A DNA stretch of 64,000 nucleotides, from NCBI GenBank assembly GCA_038501195.1, contig JBBPUQ010000005.1, positions 744,001-808,000 on the forward strand. The letters run 5' to 3'. The notes below the pieces were generated by a model. The model was not told where the DNA came from. It saw only the letters and a program-made list of their open reading frames with translations, and searched no databases. Each line of letters starts with the position of its first letter. The stretch's first letter is position 1. Source of the stretch: Nemania diffusa. Its lineage: Eukaryota > Ascomycota > Sordariomycetes > Xylariales > Xylariaceae. The position numbers and the translations under genes were made by a program. Of the stretch, positions 25,019 through 38,400 are shown piece after piece.

Positions 25019-25699
25019 ATGTCTAACAACGATAACACCTCCACTCTCAAGTCGACCATCGACGCCGTCACTGGCGCTGCTCAAAACGCCCTTGGTAGCA
25101 TCACTGGCAGCACCGCCGATCAGGTATGCAGCTGGCCGCTCTTCGTAGCCCATCAAACTTAACTAATCACGCTCTTCACTCCAGACAAAGGGCGAGGCAA
25201 AGCAGAACAAGGCCGACGCTGAGTACGACGCATCACACGCCACCGCCAAGATCCCCGGCTTCACGGCCTCGGCGTCCGGCGTCACCAAGGACGACCCCAA
25301 CCGCACCGCCGGCTCGTACAACCAGACCGTAGGCTCGGCCAAGGAAACCTTGGGCGGTCTAATTGGCTCTGAGGTGAGTTTCGAGATCCTCCTACCTACT
25401 CAACATAGCGCGAATCTAATGAATGTTGTCTTTAGTCCATAAAAGCAGCAGGTCGCAACCAAAACCGAGAAGGCCAGGACCAGGAGGCTAAGGGTCAAGT
25501 CAACGACTACGTCTCTGGTGTCGGCGACCGAGTAACTGGTACCTTTGGCGCCGCCGTTGCTGGTATTACCGGCAACCAGAAGGCCCAGGCAGATTACCAG
25601 CAGCAGCACGATACTGGCAAGACGCAGCAGCGCGGGGCTGAGGTTGACATTAAGAAGAAGGCGGATGCCGAGTACGATGCCTCTCACCGACCTGTCTAG
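25019..25699 (+). CDS. CsbD-like small protein (Hmp1-type, mismatch/cruciform DNA-binding annotation)
   Basis: Small hydrophilic protein of the fungal CsbD-like family, which includes proteins annotated as mismatched base pair and cruciform DNA recognition protein (Hmp1). The true role in most fungi is unproved; bacterial CsbD is a stress protein. Three exons: 25019-25123, 25185-25373 and 25436-25699; introns of 61 and 62 nt, both phase 0; 185 residues. No Cys and no hydrophobic core. It consists of repeated amphipathic Gly/Ala/Gln/Lys segments: TIDAVTGAAQNALGSITGS, NQTVGSAKETLGGLIGSE, GRNQNREGQDQEAKGQVNDY and VSGVGDRVTGTFGAAVAGIT. KADAEYDASH occurs in exon 2 and again near the C-terminus. 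A TATA box and a CAA-rich leader suggest strong or stress-induced expression. Confidence 0.85.
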
Positions 25700-28265
25700 A
25701 TCGGCTTCTCGTGAATTACTGGAGATGGCTTGCGATGGAAGAGCTGAGATTATTATGATACCCCTGAGGAAATGAGGAATGGTGATGGACGAGCCTGGAA
25801 GATGTTTAAATGAGGCTGCTGTCACATGCCAAACTGTATGAATAGCTGGAATAAAAAAAACACTATCTCACCCACAATTATCAGTAAAATCATGTGTGCC
25901 TAAATAAATGATATGTGTACTCCTCTGACTACACTCGTCCAGACCTTTTTGACACCGGTCTTACTTGTGTCAATAGGCGCTGTTAGCCTAGACGGGTAAT
26001 CGTAGGATACTTACAGATGAATTCTATAGAGTGATAAGCTGAGTTTGCAATTATTCAAATTTGCATATTTGGCGCGTGTAACCATCAGGCCAGCCACACG
26101 GGATAGAGCCTCTTTCGTATAGTCAGTTACCCCTATTACGCCGCGAGAAAACGCAGCTACAGGCACGGCGTTCTCGACCGTCAGCTAGAACGCTAAAAGA
26201 TCGATCGATCGAACACTCTAGCCCCGTACATAGAGAGAAGTACCGAGTCCTACCATACCCACACACCGGTCGGTCGCAACCCGCGAATGTAATCAGCTCT
26301 ACGAAATTTTTCGAGATGACGTTACATGAGGCTGTTGTCCACAACGGCCATGTCCGGGCGCCGAGGGACTGACTGACTGCCTGATTCGCTCGCACGAGCC
26401 TCGCCAGAACCTTCTCCTCTCCGAAGCCTACTAACCAGGCGCAAAACCCGCGGGCCAGGCATACATGCGCGCGGCGAGATCGTGTCTCGTGAGGGAAAAA
26501 GGGCTCGGCTCTTGGGAATGCGGTGCTGGGCTCGGCGTGTAAGAGGGTGAGTCAACGCTAGACTCGGGGAAGTGGGATGAGAAGACGAAAGACAAGTACA
26601 AGAACGGGGTCGTCGTCTGTATCTGCAGTTATGGAGAGGGAAAAATTCTGATAGGAGGGGGAGATATGCAGGACTTTAGACTGTACCATGTGGTATATTC
26701 CTGGTTCAAGTTGCACCGCTTAACCTCGCCTGACACCCCAATGTTATCGAATACAGAATACTTACATACGCTACCTACGCTACGCTACCTACCCCACTCC
26801 CCTGTCGGTTGGTTTTTTCAGCGGGGACGCCCTATAGCGTCTGCCGCCATCCGCAGTGGAACTCGGTGGAGAAGTCGCTGGCAGGGTTCGCGGGCCACCT
26901 GCGACAGACAGAGCCAGCCCTGTGGACGCGCTGTGGATCCCACCGAATAGTCTGTACCATGGCAGGGTACCCAGGTACTTATCCAGACTCCGCTTGCCTG
27001 TGCCGCTTTCTGTCTCAAACCTATCAGATCGTCAACTATCTCGGCCCCCAACTCCTTCTTTAACCTCATCTGGCACTAAATTCTCGAGCAAAGGCGACCA
27101 ATTAATATTATTAGTGCTACGTTTAATATCAAATTAAATGCCACTTTCTCGACCTGGCTAGCAGAGAGAGAGAGAGAAGCCTATTCTGCATGCACGGCGC
27201 GAGCATGGTTACTGACCAACCGAATTCGCCCATGCATGGCACGTCCTTGATCGAAACCCGTAGCCTCCAGACGCTGCTTGCCCACGTCTAGTCCTGCCTC
27301 TTTCTATCCCACATCGCTTGCTCGTGGCCCTAGCCTTCCCCTGTGACCCAGCATCCAATACCGTTGCGGATTGCGCTATTAATGATATGGCTAGGATTAC
27401 TGCCTGTTACTCCTCGTCATGCCTTCGTTCTTCCGTAGGGAGTTGCCGATTCGGTGAGCCTTCGAGTACCACTGCTCACTATCCGCTCAAATCCGTGGTA
27501 TTTCTTGACTTAGCTTCTTCACAATAGTACACTTTGCCCCGCTCGGACTTCGACTGATCAAGGCAAGTTTCCTTCTAGCTGCCTAGATAGTAAGAGGAAC
27601 ACAAATGGATGTTGACCCTACGTCTCGTCTTGCGCCTCATCTAGACCAACTAGAAACCAGAGAGGGACTCATATTACATCAGCATGTCATATCTTCTTGC
27701 TTGATACAACTAGGTTAACCCCGTCTTATTGCGGGCATTCATGGCGGATAATAATCCATGTGAATCCGTCCTTCTCTTGTCATCTCCGACACTCTTGGAC
27801 ATGGGATATTTGCTATTGTCTCTTAGAGTTGCGACATAGCTGACGGCAAGTGTCGACAGCCGTGGTCTGAGTAAATGGAGGGTGTAATACCATGGGTTCC
27901 ATATGCGAGCAGGTCCTGGGGGCGCTTCTGCCAGCCTTACTGAGACCGCTTGAGGCCTCGAAGCATGAATTATCATAAAAGAGCCTTTGGCGCTGTGGTC
28001 ATTTTCGTGAATACTTCTTCAAAACTACATCGACTCTGGACGGAACACACCATCGGATGTGACCGAAGCCAATATGTGATCGACCATGCTGGCTTAAGGC
28101 CTCTTCAGGCAACACTCCCTTCGACCATTCTGCTCAACATAAAAAGAGATATCACTGGTTCACGGCAGAAAAAGCCCACAGCTCGGCCTTCAAGGGTATC
28201 TCGCCTGAGGTTTACCGACCCCTGCCTGCTACCTAATCGATTCATCGATACTGTGAACCAGGACG
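25700..28265. other. No intact gene seen (2.6 kb)
   Basis: Several 70-95-codon frames overlap on both strands without family features. A GATCGATCGATCGA run lies near 26200 and a GA repeat near 27164-27180. Confidence 0.45.
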
Positions 28266-28470
28266 TGGCTCGTCGAAACTACTCGGGAGTACATCGAGAT
28301 AGATGGAGTCAAACTAGCGGGCGCCCTGTACTATCCTCCAGGATTCAGTTCATCATCCATGGAAATTCTTGGACCCACCATCAAGGGCTCTGTTATGACT
28401 TACACGACTAAGCTATCTCGCTCCTTGTGTTTTGACACCCGTACCCGCTTCTATGCGGCTCTGTAAGGTC
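28266..28470 (+). pseudogene. Possible relic of an alpha/beta-hydrolase gene
   Basis: One plus frame reads TWLVETTREYIEIDGVKLAG followed by ALYYPPGF, resembling the start of alpha/beta-hydrolase or dienelactone-hydrolase-type proteins. A neighbouring frame at about 28344-28410 reads FIIHGNSWTH, where that family has its HG oxyanion strand, which would need a frameshift. No start, nucleophile elbow or 3' part is visible. This is a resemblance only; it could be chance. Confidence 0.25.
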
Positions 28471-28809
28471 TGCCTAGGTACCCCGGGGTATGCCTTGAGA
28501 CACCTTGCTTCTGATGACCTCGCGTCTCTCGGCCTTAATTCCAGGTTTGAGAAGCTGAAGTAACATCGTCCCCCTTTTGTTTGGCCTTCCGGATATCATA
28601 ACCATGCGGATCCCAGCTTGACTCATTAAACATAAAATCTGTCAGCAGAAGTGAGGTATATCTTCTGTATTCGTTTCAAGTAGAGAATTATTGCACGGTG
28701 TTACCAGCTGAGCCAGGAAACAACCATAGACAGAAGTCATCAACCCCTTTTATCACCGGTCCAAAATAGTTTAAAGAGGCAAAAATCAGTCACTTTCGCC
28801 ACCTTGATC
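28471..28809. other. No gene seen; upstream flank of the NmrA-like gene
   Basis: Short intergenic stretch of normal composition. No TATA box stands out in front of the start at 28810. Confidence 0.4.
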
Positions 28810-29875
28810 ATGGCGAGGAAACCAGCTGCTGCGATGATGCGGATTGCAATTGCCGGCGCCGGTGGCTTCGCGGCTCTGCTTGCCCAAGAGCTATCCACCA
28901 GTGCCCATGCTGTTCTCATACTCTCACGAATGGTTTGATTCTCGAGTCTCACCTGGGAGAAAGTACTGACTTTTAGTAGCAACACCCCGAGTTCGAAGCC
29001 AACTATGACTGCCAAGTTGCTGTTGTCGACTACAATAACCTGGAAAGTCTACAGTTCTTTCTAGAGGGAGTCGACTTGGTAATATCAACGATCTCCGGCG
29101 TAGAGCAATTAAACCTTATCGACGCAGCACGACGAGCTCGAGTACGTACTTTTGTACCTTCAGAATTCGAAGGCGCCCTGGGCCACCGGCCAGCGCCCGG
29201 CTCTGACCCCTTCGACAACGACTCTTCGATTGCACTAGACGAACTTCGACGCTGGGCATCATCAAGACATTACCCAATGAAGCACACCGTCTTCTCCTGC
29301 GGTATATTTTACGAACGATTTGCCCCAGGCGGTCTCAGATCATATAACATGGGCGCCTCATGTCGTATCCCGAATCAAGGCGATTATCTAATCGACGTCG
29401 GGCTCGGCACGGCGGAATTGCCTGAGTCAAATAGCCAAGGCCGTCCAGTCCAGATTACTTTGACCTCTGCTGTTGATGTAGCACGCTTTGTAGCCGCAGC
29501 GATCGAACTTGGGCTCGATAACTGGCCTCGGGAGTTTAAGATGCGAGGAGCACGTATCACACCTCAGCGAATCCAATATTTCTGTGGCGAAGTCAGACAG
29601 AGTATGTTATTAGCTCGAATCCCTCTCCTCGTTTAGGAACTAAGACCTTTCTAGCCGAATTCCAAGTCACCAATAGGCCCTATACTGAAATAGTCGCCTG
29701 GCTTGACTACTACCGCCAGAATAACGAGGAAGAAAAGTGGTTTCAGATGCAACATCTCCTCCAAACAGCCAACGGCCGCTACAGTTTCGGAGAAGCTAAC
29801 TTGAACGATCTCGTTGACATTGAGCCTAAGAGTTTTCGACAGTGGTTATACGAGAGTTGGGGCCCTGTTCAATAA
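28810..29875 (+). CDS. NmrA-like / isoflavone-reductase-like NAD(P)-binding protein
   Basis: Atypical short-chain dehydrogenase of the NmrA/PCBER (isoflavone reductase-like) group. It may reduce a small aromatic metabolite or only sense NAD(P); the substrate cannot be read. Three exons: 28810-28932, 28980-29601 and 29655-29875, with introns of 47 and 53 nt; 321 residues, usual for the group. The N-terminal Rossmann strand and loop is RIAIAGAGGFAALLAQELS. Then come VDYNNLESLQFFLEGVDLVI, STISGVEQLNLIDAARRARV and RTFVPSEFEG, the family's hallmark positions. The second Rossmann Gly is followed by Gly-Phe rather than the common Thr-Gly-Tyr. The first intron has an unusual donor (GTTTGA) and is the weakest junction; the exon 1 boundary could be slightly off. 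No neighbouring pathway genes give a substrate clue. Confidence 0.82.
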
Positions 29876-32873
29876 CCCATCGAAGAAAGAGAACTAGCTC
29901 ATCTTGGGTCTCGGTGTGCTCCTTTTCTCGTTCTAGCCCATTTCAAGCATTCAAGGGGCCTCCTTTTTTTCTTCTTCTTCCCTTCTTGGGCTATTTTGAA
30001 CATCCAGTTGGATCGTTTCGATAATTTCTTTTATTGTATACCTAAGCTATGTGTATTAGATTTTGTACTGGCGACAGAATACCCCTCATCAGTCCTTGCC
30101 CATTATCTCCTCTCCTCGGTAGGCAAGGCTCAGTGCAACGTCGATGTTAATTAGCTTAAATCATGGAATTGTATCTACCCAATACCTTCTCGCTGTCTAT
30201 TTAAAGAGTGTCACAGCATGATTTATCTAAATTCTAGCATCTTGACCATTCCTCCTTATAAGTCTCTGCCCATACACACACCACTATGCTTGGTTGTCTT
30301 AAACCAAGTGAATTACACGAAAACATGTCTACAATACATGATATAGATCATGCCACTTCCGCAAAACCTATGTGATGCCAGGGTTTTCCCTGTAGGACGT
30401 CAAACAGCAACCTGATGGCAATGATTACCACGTGTGGACTTACCTAACATTGGACCGCCTGCATATGCATGCATCCCTGCATGACTCCTTTCTTTTCTCA
30501 CTGCCACCACAACGCGATAATGATAGTGGTAATACTGGCACGCAAGTAGGTCGCACCTAATAGATCTATTTGCTCCCGGCATACGCAGTAACCCATGTGC
30601 CCCTTTCCCTTGCCGAATCGCCCCTCACGTAGTACCTAGTCTCCTACAGGCCCGTCCGATCTGAGGTTTCGCGAAGAAAAAAGAAAGGACCACGCAGATC
30701 GGTACCAGAGGCTCGGGACGGGGACGGCGCGGGGTGGTACCTGACGCATACGGTGTAACGAGACGCAAAGAATGTGCCGTCTGCCTATATGTGCGTAAGA
30801 TGCGCTCAAGACATCTGATGCGCCGCCTCGTGGGTGCATATAGGCCTTCTTAATGTGTTGATTATTGCTTGGGCGCGAGAAGGTTAGGTAGGCAGGTCGG
30901 GAGCGCTGCCTGGATTATGCTTGCGCTGGTTGTTCGTTGTGTGGGCAGACTTTTCGCACAGCCCGATGCCGAGGCGTGTGTTGCGTATTATCACGACAAC
31001 ACCCCTTTTTTAAAAAGTTGTGTAAAGGAGGGGTTTCTTCATGGTTCTACATTGTGCTACGCTCGCGGCTTTTTCTTTCTTTTCTCTGTAACGCGGGACT
31101 TATTATTCACTTCGCATCTATAAACTACCTACCTTACACATCTCTACGCTTTTACACGCATTCGGGACACACTTTGATAGATAGTTACCTGCACACTTAC
31201 ATCCGCGCATTTCTACTTAGGTGCCTACGTACTAGTAAACCATGCATACGTGTAAGTGCGTATTCGCATACATATATGCTATCCAAGGTATCCAGCCTGA
31301 GGCAGGCAGGCTAGCAGGCAACTAACCCAAGGCTCACTCCGACACGGGAACACCGGTAGGATATCTACCTACCGAAAAACGAGCCGGACAACACGCAAGC
31401 GCCGCCATAGAAGCATACCTATGTGGGGCCACGATAATCGCAAGCGGGCAGACTATTGACCTCCTTTTACCTGCCGCGCATTCGTATCCAGTACGCAGTA
31501 GGTATGTAGACTACCTTAGGTAGTCTAGGTAGCACACTGCGAGTGCAGACTATATCGTCCCGCCTACTATGATTACGTCATGCGAATAAGTACCCTGCCT
31601 GCTTGGCTACTTGTAGACGGTACTTATACTATAATATGACCTCATCCCGTCAGCCCTGTGGGATGCAACGCTTGCGCACGCGCATAAAGGTCAGCCCAGA
31701 AAAAAATAATAATAAAATAAGAGCCGTATTATATCGTGTGCGGGACCTATGATAGGCACCTTGCTCTACTAGGTAATGTGCGTACGCAGCTTTCTACAGC
31801 CGCAATGCGCAACATACCTTCACGACGAGAATACTCGCCAGGCCCGCCGCGCACCTAATCGGTCTACGGCAGGATGAACCATTGGGCCCATGCATGGCGC
31901 CAAGTTACATGCTCTGTGCCGGGGAGGAAAAAAAATCTATAGGCAATGAATTTCCAGCTGCCTGGCTGACTAATCGACGCCTATAGAAACCTCACGATAA
32001 CTTAAGCTGACATACATCGCGCATGCGCGCGCGCAGGTATCCATCCGGCATTGAATACCGGGTAGGTACCACGCTGACTTTTTTCCTGTTATTCCTGCTT
32101 TCTCTAAAGTCTAGTCTAGCCCGTTGAAGGTCATGCTCGCTGTCTTTGCCGCTGATTCGCCCTTTTCTTTCGCCGTCTCCTCTGTCTGCCTGGACGCCCT
32201 GCCGACTCCGCCTTTGGTGTTGAAATTTCCTATCTACCTAGGTACTATGCATTGATTGAGACCTCGAGCGAAAAGGGGAGAAAATAAAAATAGAGAGGAA
32301 AATAAAAAAGGAAAAAAGGTATCGTATGCAGCCTCTTTGCCGTGCATATCCTACCGCTCCTTGCGGTGAGGGCGGCTGCGTTTCAGGTGTGCCTATGAGG
32401 AAGACCGGTATACGGTAGACGTAGAGACGTATAGAGAGAGGTGGGTGGGCAGACGACGGAAGAGGTGGGTAATTCAGCCAAATGTACGGGGTGCTGCGTG
32501 TATGAGTGCAGATGGGATGGTGGTGGTGATACATGGGTGCCGCTGAGCCGCATGAGTCGTACCGTGCTACCACCCCAGCCATGCACCAGAGCGCCAACCA
32601 GCCTCCCATTCGCCTCCCTCACCGAAAAAAAACAGACCCGTCGAATGACGAGGCATGTCGGGATTTGGGGTACTTGTGCAAAGTCACAGCCCTTTCTCTA
32701 CGCTCTTTTTTCGGTCTATCGATTGTGTCTAGTTCGGCTCCCTTCGGGTTACTTAGCGCACTCCCCTCCTCTCCCCGGATGTGTCTCTAGGTAGACCTAC
32801 TTCCCCACGCAATGGCAGCCTTCGAGCAGGGCCTATCTGTCTGTCTGTCTGGGACCGGGCGGGGGAGGGAGGC
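29876..32873. other. No gene seen (3.0 kb)
   Basis: Intergenic DNA with short chance frames only. It contains an alternating purine-pyrimidine stretch GCGCATGCGCGCGCGC near 32020-32035 and several CCTAGGTA palindromes (near 31510 and 32235). Confidence 0.5.
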
Positions 32874-34912
32874 TCACTCGCCAAACTCGTCCACGACCCA
32901 CATACAGAAGCGCTCCCACTCGACGGCCCACTCCTTCAGGCGCTGCGCCTTGAGGCCGCGGCCGAGACTCGCCTCGCGGATATCACGGGCCCAATCTTCG
33001 GCGCTCTGGTCCTCGAACGCGGCCCAGCGCACCGAGTTCTCCGCGAGCGACCCGAGGCCCGCGAGCCCGAGGTTCTCCCAGCCCTGCAGCGCCTGCCAGA
33101 AGTCGTGCGTGCTGCCCGCCGTGTCCTGGCCCAGCATGGCCGGGTCGTCGTTGCACAGCGCGCAGGGGACCCCCCTCGCCAGCAGGGCCGGGAGCGGGTG
33201 GGACATGACGGAGCCGCAGAGGCGCAGCACCTCGTTGGAGATGGGGCAGCTCTCGACGAGCACGCGGCGCTCCTTGACGAGGTCGACGAGCAGCGGGTGC
33301 TTGTAGAGGCTGAAGCCGTGCCCGATGCGCCGCGTGCCCAGCAGCACGGCGTCGAAGAGGTTGTGGTCCGTGTCCGAGCCGGAGCCCAGGCACTCGCCCG
33401 CGTGGAAGAAGAAGGGGATGTCGACGCCCTCCTCCGCGCACTGCTTGCGGAACCACATGATCTCCGGCAGCAGGTCGCGGTGCGTGCGCCCCAGGTCCTC
33501 CTGTCCTACGAGGTCGTACCCCGCGATGAGGTGCGGGTGCGTGAGCTTGGTCGTGATGCAGTTGTCCATGTCCTGCACCACCGCGCGCGTGCCCTGCGAC
33601 CGGATCGTGGCCCAGATCGTGCGCAGGCCCCAGAAGCCCTTGCCTTCCTCGCTGGCCTGGAAGAGCTTCACCTCCTCGTCGAGCACGTCCATCATGGCCT
33701 TGTAGTCGCCCTCGGGCTCCTCGCTGTCCTGCCGGTAGTAGTCGAGGGCCCAGGAGAAGCGCAGCTCGGCGTAGTTGACGCCGTCGGCTTTGAGGAGCGA
33801 CATGAGGCGGCGCAGGAAGCGGCGGTAGATGGGCTCGTAGTGGACTATGCTGTTGACGACGCGGAAGCAGGTGACTGTGTAGAGTGACATGTTAGACATC
33901 GCTTAGACTTCAACTCAATTGTTGATATTGTAAATATTCCACATATAAAAAAACATATTTCCCCAGCAATTACGTCTATACTCATTGCCATAGAGGTGTT
34001 TTTTTTTTCGAATAAAGAAACATTTTCAAAAGTTGACTTACAGAACTTCCGCCAAACGTGATCAACACCATGATGCTGCTCAACCGCCTCCGTCCTCGAG
34101 ATCGTAGCCCGGCTATACAGCCACTTGAGGAACCCCGGCCTGCCCGTCCCGGGGAACGCATCCGCGGCCTGCGTCAGCAGGACCGGGGTGCCCGCCACGT
34201 ACGACTCGGCCCAGATGTCCCCCTGCGTGCGGGCCGTCTTGAGGAAGCGGAACCTAACAGCAGCTTCCTCGAGCGCGGTAGGCCCGCGCAGGGGGCGGTC
34301 GGAGAAGACGTGCATGCCGGGGGTCTCGAGCAGCACGGCGAAGAGGAAGTCGAAGTCGACCATGGCGTCCATGTGCGCGTGCAGCAGCGCGCCCTTGGGC
34401 ATGCGCCGCACCACGCGCCACAGCGCCGTCGACTCCATGCGCGCCTTGGACAGCGAGAACATCATGCCCGGGTACACCGTCACGGCCCCGCCGCCTGGGG
34501 CCTGCTCTTGCGCTAGCGCGTCTTCGAGATCGGGCGTCCAGACTGTGCGCTTCTCCTCGTCGCGGATGCGCTCTACGATGGCGCAGGCGCGGCGCGCGAT
34601 GGGCGAGAGGTTCTCCCGGAACGACGCATCTGGGACAAAGCTGTGTTAGTAGTGAATTTTATGCATGCAGTATATTTTGCTCGTAGTGGAAATGAGGAGT
34701 ATGTGAGAGAAAAGAAGATGAAAATGAAAATTAAAGAGAAGTTTTCATCGATATAAGATTCGTTACTTACCACTTCGCTGCTTGTTCTCTTGTGCGATGA
34801 GCGCCTCGCGGCCCTCTAAGTATTTCTGTAAGAATGGATCGTTCTCTGTAGGTACGCCATTTGAGATCTCCTCCCACTCCGGATCCGTGAAGCCCAGTGG
34901 TTTCGAACTCAT
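32874..34912 (-). CDS. ADGF/CECR1-type adenosine deaminase
   Basis: Zinc-dependent deaminase of the adenosine deaminase superfamily, most like the ADGF (CECR1, ADA2) branch; expected reaction adenosine to inosine plus ammonia. Three exons: 34771-34912, 34042-34629 and 32874-33874, with introns of 141 and 167 nt; 576 residues. Metal and catalytic positions visible: His131 and His133 in LLHAHMD, FFFHAGE, RIGHGFSLYKHP, SCPISNEVLRL and CNDDPAML. The N-terminal extension and PRN/ADGF-like region (about 1-115) fits the growth-factor branch rather than classical Ada. Oddly for that branch there is no signal peptide: the protein begins MSSKPLGFTDPEWEEIS, so a cytosolic form is inferred. The coding DNA is notably G+C-rich. 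An LTR retrotransposon begins 298 bp upstream of its start. Confidence 0.9.
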
Positions 34913-35205
34913 TTTCCCTCTGATCTAATAAGTCTAATTTGAATCTTGTGCGTGATCTTGTAACAGAATCGAATACGTAGGGGGTAATTAGAGGGTGCGG
35001 GGGTGGAACAATGGTGGGGGATGATGAGAGAGAGAGAATGTGAGAGCTAGATGAAGAGATGAGAAATGAGAAACGATCTCGGATTTGTGAGGACGACCCT
35101 TCTCACTTTATAGTAAGTTGAAGAGTAGAGCTCTATTGTTTGTCCAGGATATCTCAGAATATCTTTAAATGTAGCTTGTCGCAAGCCACCAACTGTATGG
35201 AAATG
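34913..35205. promoter_or_regulatory. Promoter region of the adenosine deaminase gene, cut short by a retrotransposon
   Basis: About 290 bp with a GATGAGAGAGAGAGAATG purine tract near 35022-35039 and a TATAGTAAG near 35110. The LTR element starts directly beyond it. Confidence 0.4.
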
Positions 35206-35210
35206 CTATC
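35206..35210. repeat. Target-site duplication, left copy (CTATC)
   Basis: CTATC directly abuts the TG end of the left LTR and recurs directly after the CA end of the right LTR at 41037-41041. Confidence 0.85.
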
Positions 35211-35413
35211 TGTTAAATATATAGGGGGTAAATTAAGCCCTGTATTTTAGGTGCTAAAAAGCTCTAACTAGAAAGAAGTACTTTCTGTTTTAAGAGGTTC
35301 CACTTATGTATTTATTTTATATGCTAAAAAAAAATCTCTTAAAATAGCAGTAACATATAACAACAATAATTATATTAATTAATTCAATTAATTTAGAAAG
35401 TTTATTTTTAATA
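35211..35413 (+). repeat. Left LTR
   Basis: 203 bp, starting TGTTAAATATATAGGGGGTA and ending in TTATTTTTAATA, the mutated form of the right copy's CTAACA end. Its outer half keeps more G and C than its inner half. Confidence 0.9.
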
Positions 35414-38400
35414 ATTAAAAATTTTATATGTTTTTTAAATTTAAAACTAAAACTATTTATAACGAAATAATAGCTTAATCGATTAAATAAAATAGTTAAT
35501 AATAATTTTATTTTTTTTGTTAAATAAAAAAACTTTTATTAATAAAATAAAAAGTTTTTAATAAAAATATTGCAACTAAAAATCAAAAAGTTTGTTTAAT
35601 ATAAAAATAAAACTTTTTAAATTATAAAGTTTTTAAAATTTAACTTTATTAATTATTTTTATAATTTTATAAATTAATTTAAATTAATATAAAAAGTTTT
35701 ATTTATAATTTTATAAATAAAAAAAAACAATAATAAACTTATTATAAAAATTATAAATTTTATAATTAAAAAAAAAACAGTTTTTAATATTAACTAAAAT
35801 ATTTATATTTATATAAATAAAAAATATAACAAATATTACTATTAAATAAAAAAACTGCAAAAATAAATAACTTTTATTGTTTTTTAAAAATATAAACATA
35901 TTATTATAAAAAATAAAAAATCTATTAATTAATAATATAACTTTTTATAAAAAATAAAAAGCTATATAGTATTTTTTTTTTAAGCTAATTTAAAAAAAAA
36001 GTATATAATTTTAATAAAAAAGCTTTTTAATAAAATATTTAAAAATTTATTAGTTTAAGCTTTTTTTTAAATAAATATAATAAATAAAACTATTAAATAT
36101 AGTAATTTTAATTTTAAAAATATTTATTTTATAATAATCGATTTAAAAAAAGCTTTTTTAATAATTTTATTTAAATAAATAACTGCTTTAATAATTAATT
36201 ATATAAAAGCTATATAAAATAAAAAAATAATATATAAAAAAATCAAAACAAAGTTTTAAAAATATATATTTTATTAAAAACTTTTATTAAAAACTAAAAA
36301 AGTAATAAAAAGCTTTTTTGCTGCTATTTTTAATAATAAAAAGTTAAAAAAAAATTTAAGCAAAATTTTTAATAAAACTAAAAAACTTTAAAATAAAAAA
36401 AAACTTTGAAAAAAAAATTGAATAAACTTAATAGTTTAAAAAAAAAAAAACAAATTATTAATATTTTAAAAAAAACTACAATCAAATATTAATTTTTAAA
36501 ATAACTTTTTTTATATAATATATAAAATAAATTATTATTTTTAATAGTTATATTAATATTTTTTTTTTAAAATAGTTTTTAATAACTAGTTTATAAATTT
36601 AAAAATTAAAACTTTAATTAAAAAAAACTTTGAAAAAAATTTAAAACTAGCAAAAAAAATTAAAATTAAAAAGTAAAAAACTAATAAAAAAAAAACAAAC
36701 AAAACTTTTTAACTAGTTAAAAAAGTAATAAAAATTATATTTATATATTTTGTTTATAATAATAAAATAATTTATTTATTAAAAAATTTAACTATTTTAA
36801 ATTTAAATGTTAATATATATATATTTAATAAAATAAGTCAATTTTATAATGTTTAAACTATTAATTTAAAAAATTATATATATGTTAAAAATTTTATTTT
36901 TTTAATTTTAACTTATAAAAATATAAATATTAAGTTTTAAAAATTAAAAAAATTAAAAGTAATAAAGCTATATAATATAGCTTATATTAAAAAAATTGCT
37001 ATTAATTTAATATTTTTAAAAGTATTAAATAAACAAAAAATTTAATAAAATAATAAATTTATAAATAATATTTTATATTAATTTAATAGTTTAATTTTTT
37101 ATAAATTTTAAAATTAATTTAATTAGTTTATAATTAAATATTTATTTTTATTAATTAATTATAATATTTTTTATATAAAAAAAAATTTTATAACTTTGTA
37201 TATAAAAAAAAATGTTTTAAAAAAAGATTTAATTAAATAATATTTATAATTAAAGCATTTTAATATTAAACTTTTAAACTATTTAATAAATTAAATTTTT
37301 AAAATTAAAATTAAAAAATTACTAAATAATTAAATTAAAATTAAAAATTATAAAAAATATATAAAAAAAAAAATTATAAAATAAATTAATAAATTTTTTA
37401 AAAAAATATTTATAAAAACAAAAAAAAAAATTACTATTAATTTTTATATTTTTATAAAAAGCTATAAAAGTTTTATAAGTTTTATATTTATTATAAATTA
37501 ATTTTTAAATATTTGTTTTAATTATTATTTTAAAAATTGATTTTATTGCTATATTTAAAAAACATTATTACATTTTTTAAATTAAATCAAAATATATTAG
37601 TAACTAAAAATAATTATAATAAAAACAAATAAAAAAATTATTAAAAGTTTAGCTTTTAAAAAATAGCTTTAAAAAAATTATAACATATAAATAAAGCTTT
37701 TTATACTATATATATAAATATAAAATAAAAACATTAAATATATTAAATAATTTATTAAAAAAAAAGCTAAAACTATAAAAGCAAATATAAAACTGCTTTA
37801 ATATTTATAGTTTAAAATTATTAAAATAGCAATTTATTTTTATAATTAAATATTTAAATAGCTTTTAAACTAAAAATTTTTTTATAAATATTTTTACTTT
37901 TTTGTTATATTAAAAAATAAAATAATAAACAATTATAAGTTTTATTTAGTATATTTAAAAATGTTTAATTATAAAATATATATAATAATTATATAAATTA
38001 AAAAAAAGCAGAAAAAAAATCAAAAGTTTAATTTTAAAGCTTTTATAAACTTTTTTATTAGTTATAATTTTTTTAATATATATTATATTTAATATTTTTA
38101 AATTAATAAAATTATAAAAATTAAAAATATTATTTTTAATAAAAAAGCTATTTTTAACAGCGATATAAACTTTTTAAAAAACAATTTTTTAAATATAAAC
38201 TTAAATATTATAAAAAATTTACTATAAAATATTTAAACAAAAAAATCTTTTAATTTAGTTATTAAAAAATTATATAAAAAAACAGAAAAAATTATATTTT
38301 TGCTAATAAATATTAGTTTAAAAAATATATTTATAAAAAAAATAAAAAAAAAAAAACAAAATTTAAAAATATTTAAAATAGCAATTAAAAAATTTAATTA

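Noticed and set aside
32781..33887. 368-codon plus-strand frame across the deaminase gene
   Set aside because: Antisense shadow of the G+C-rich exon; composition is Arg/Ala/Val/Glu-biased without domain motifs.
35711..35899. 62-codon Phe/Ile/Asn/Tyr-rich frame in the A+T island
   Set aside because: Expected by chance in nearly pure A+T DNA inside the eroded retrotransposon.
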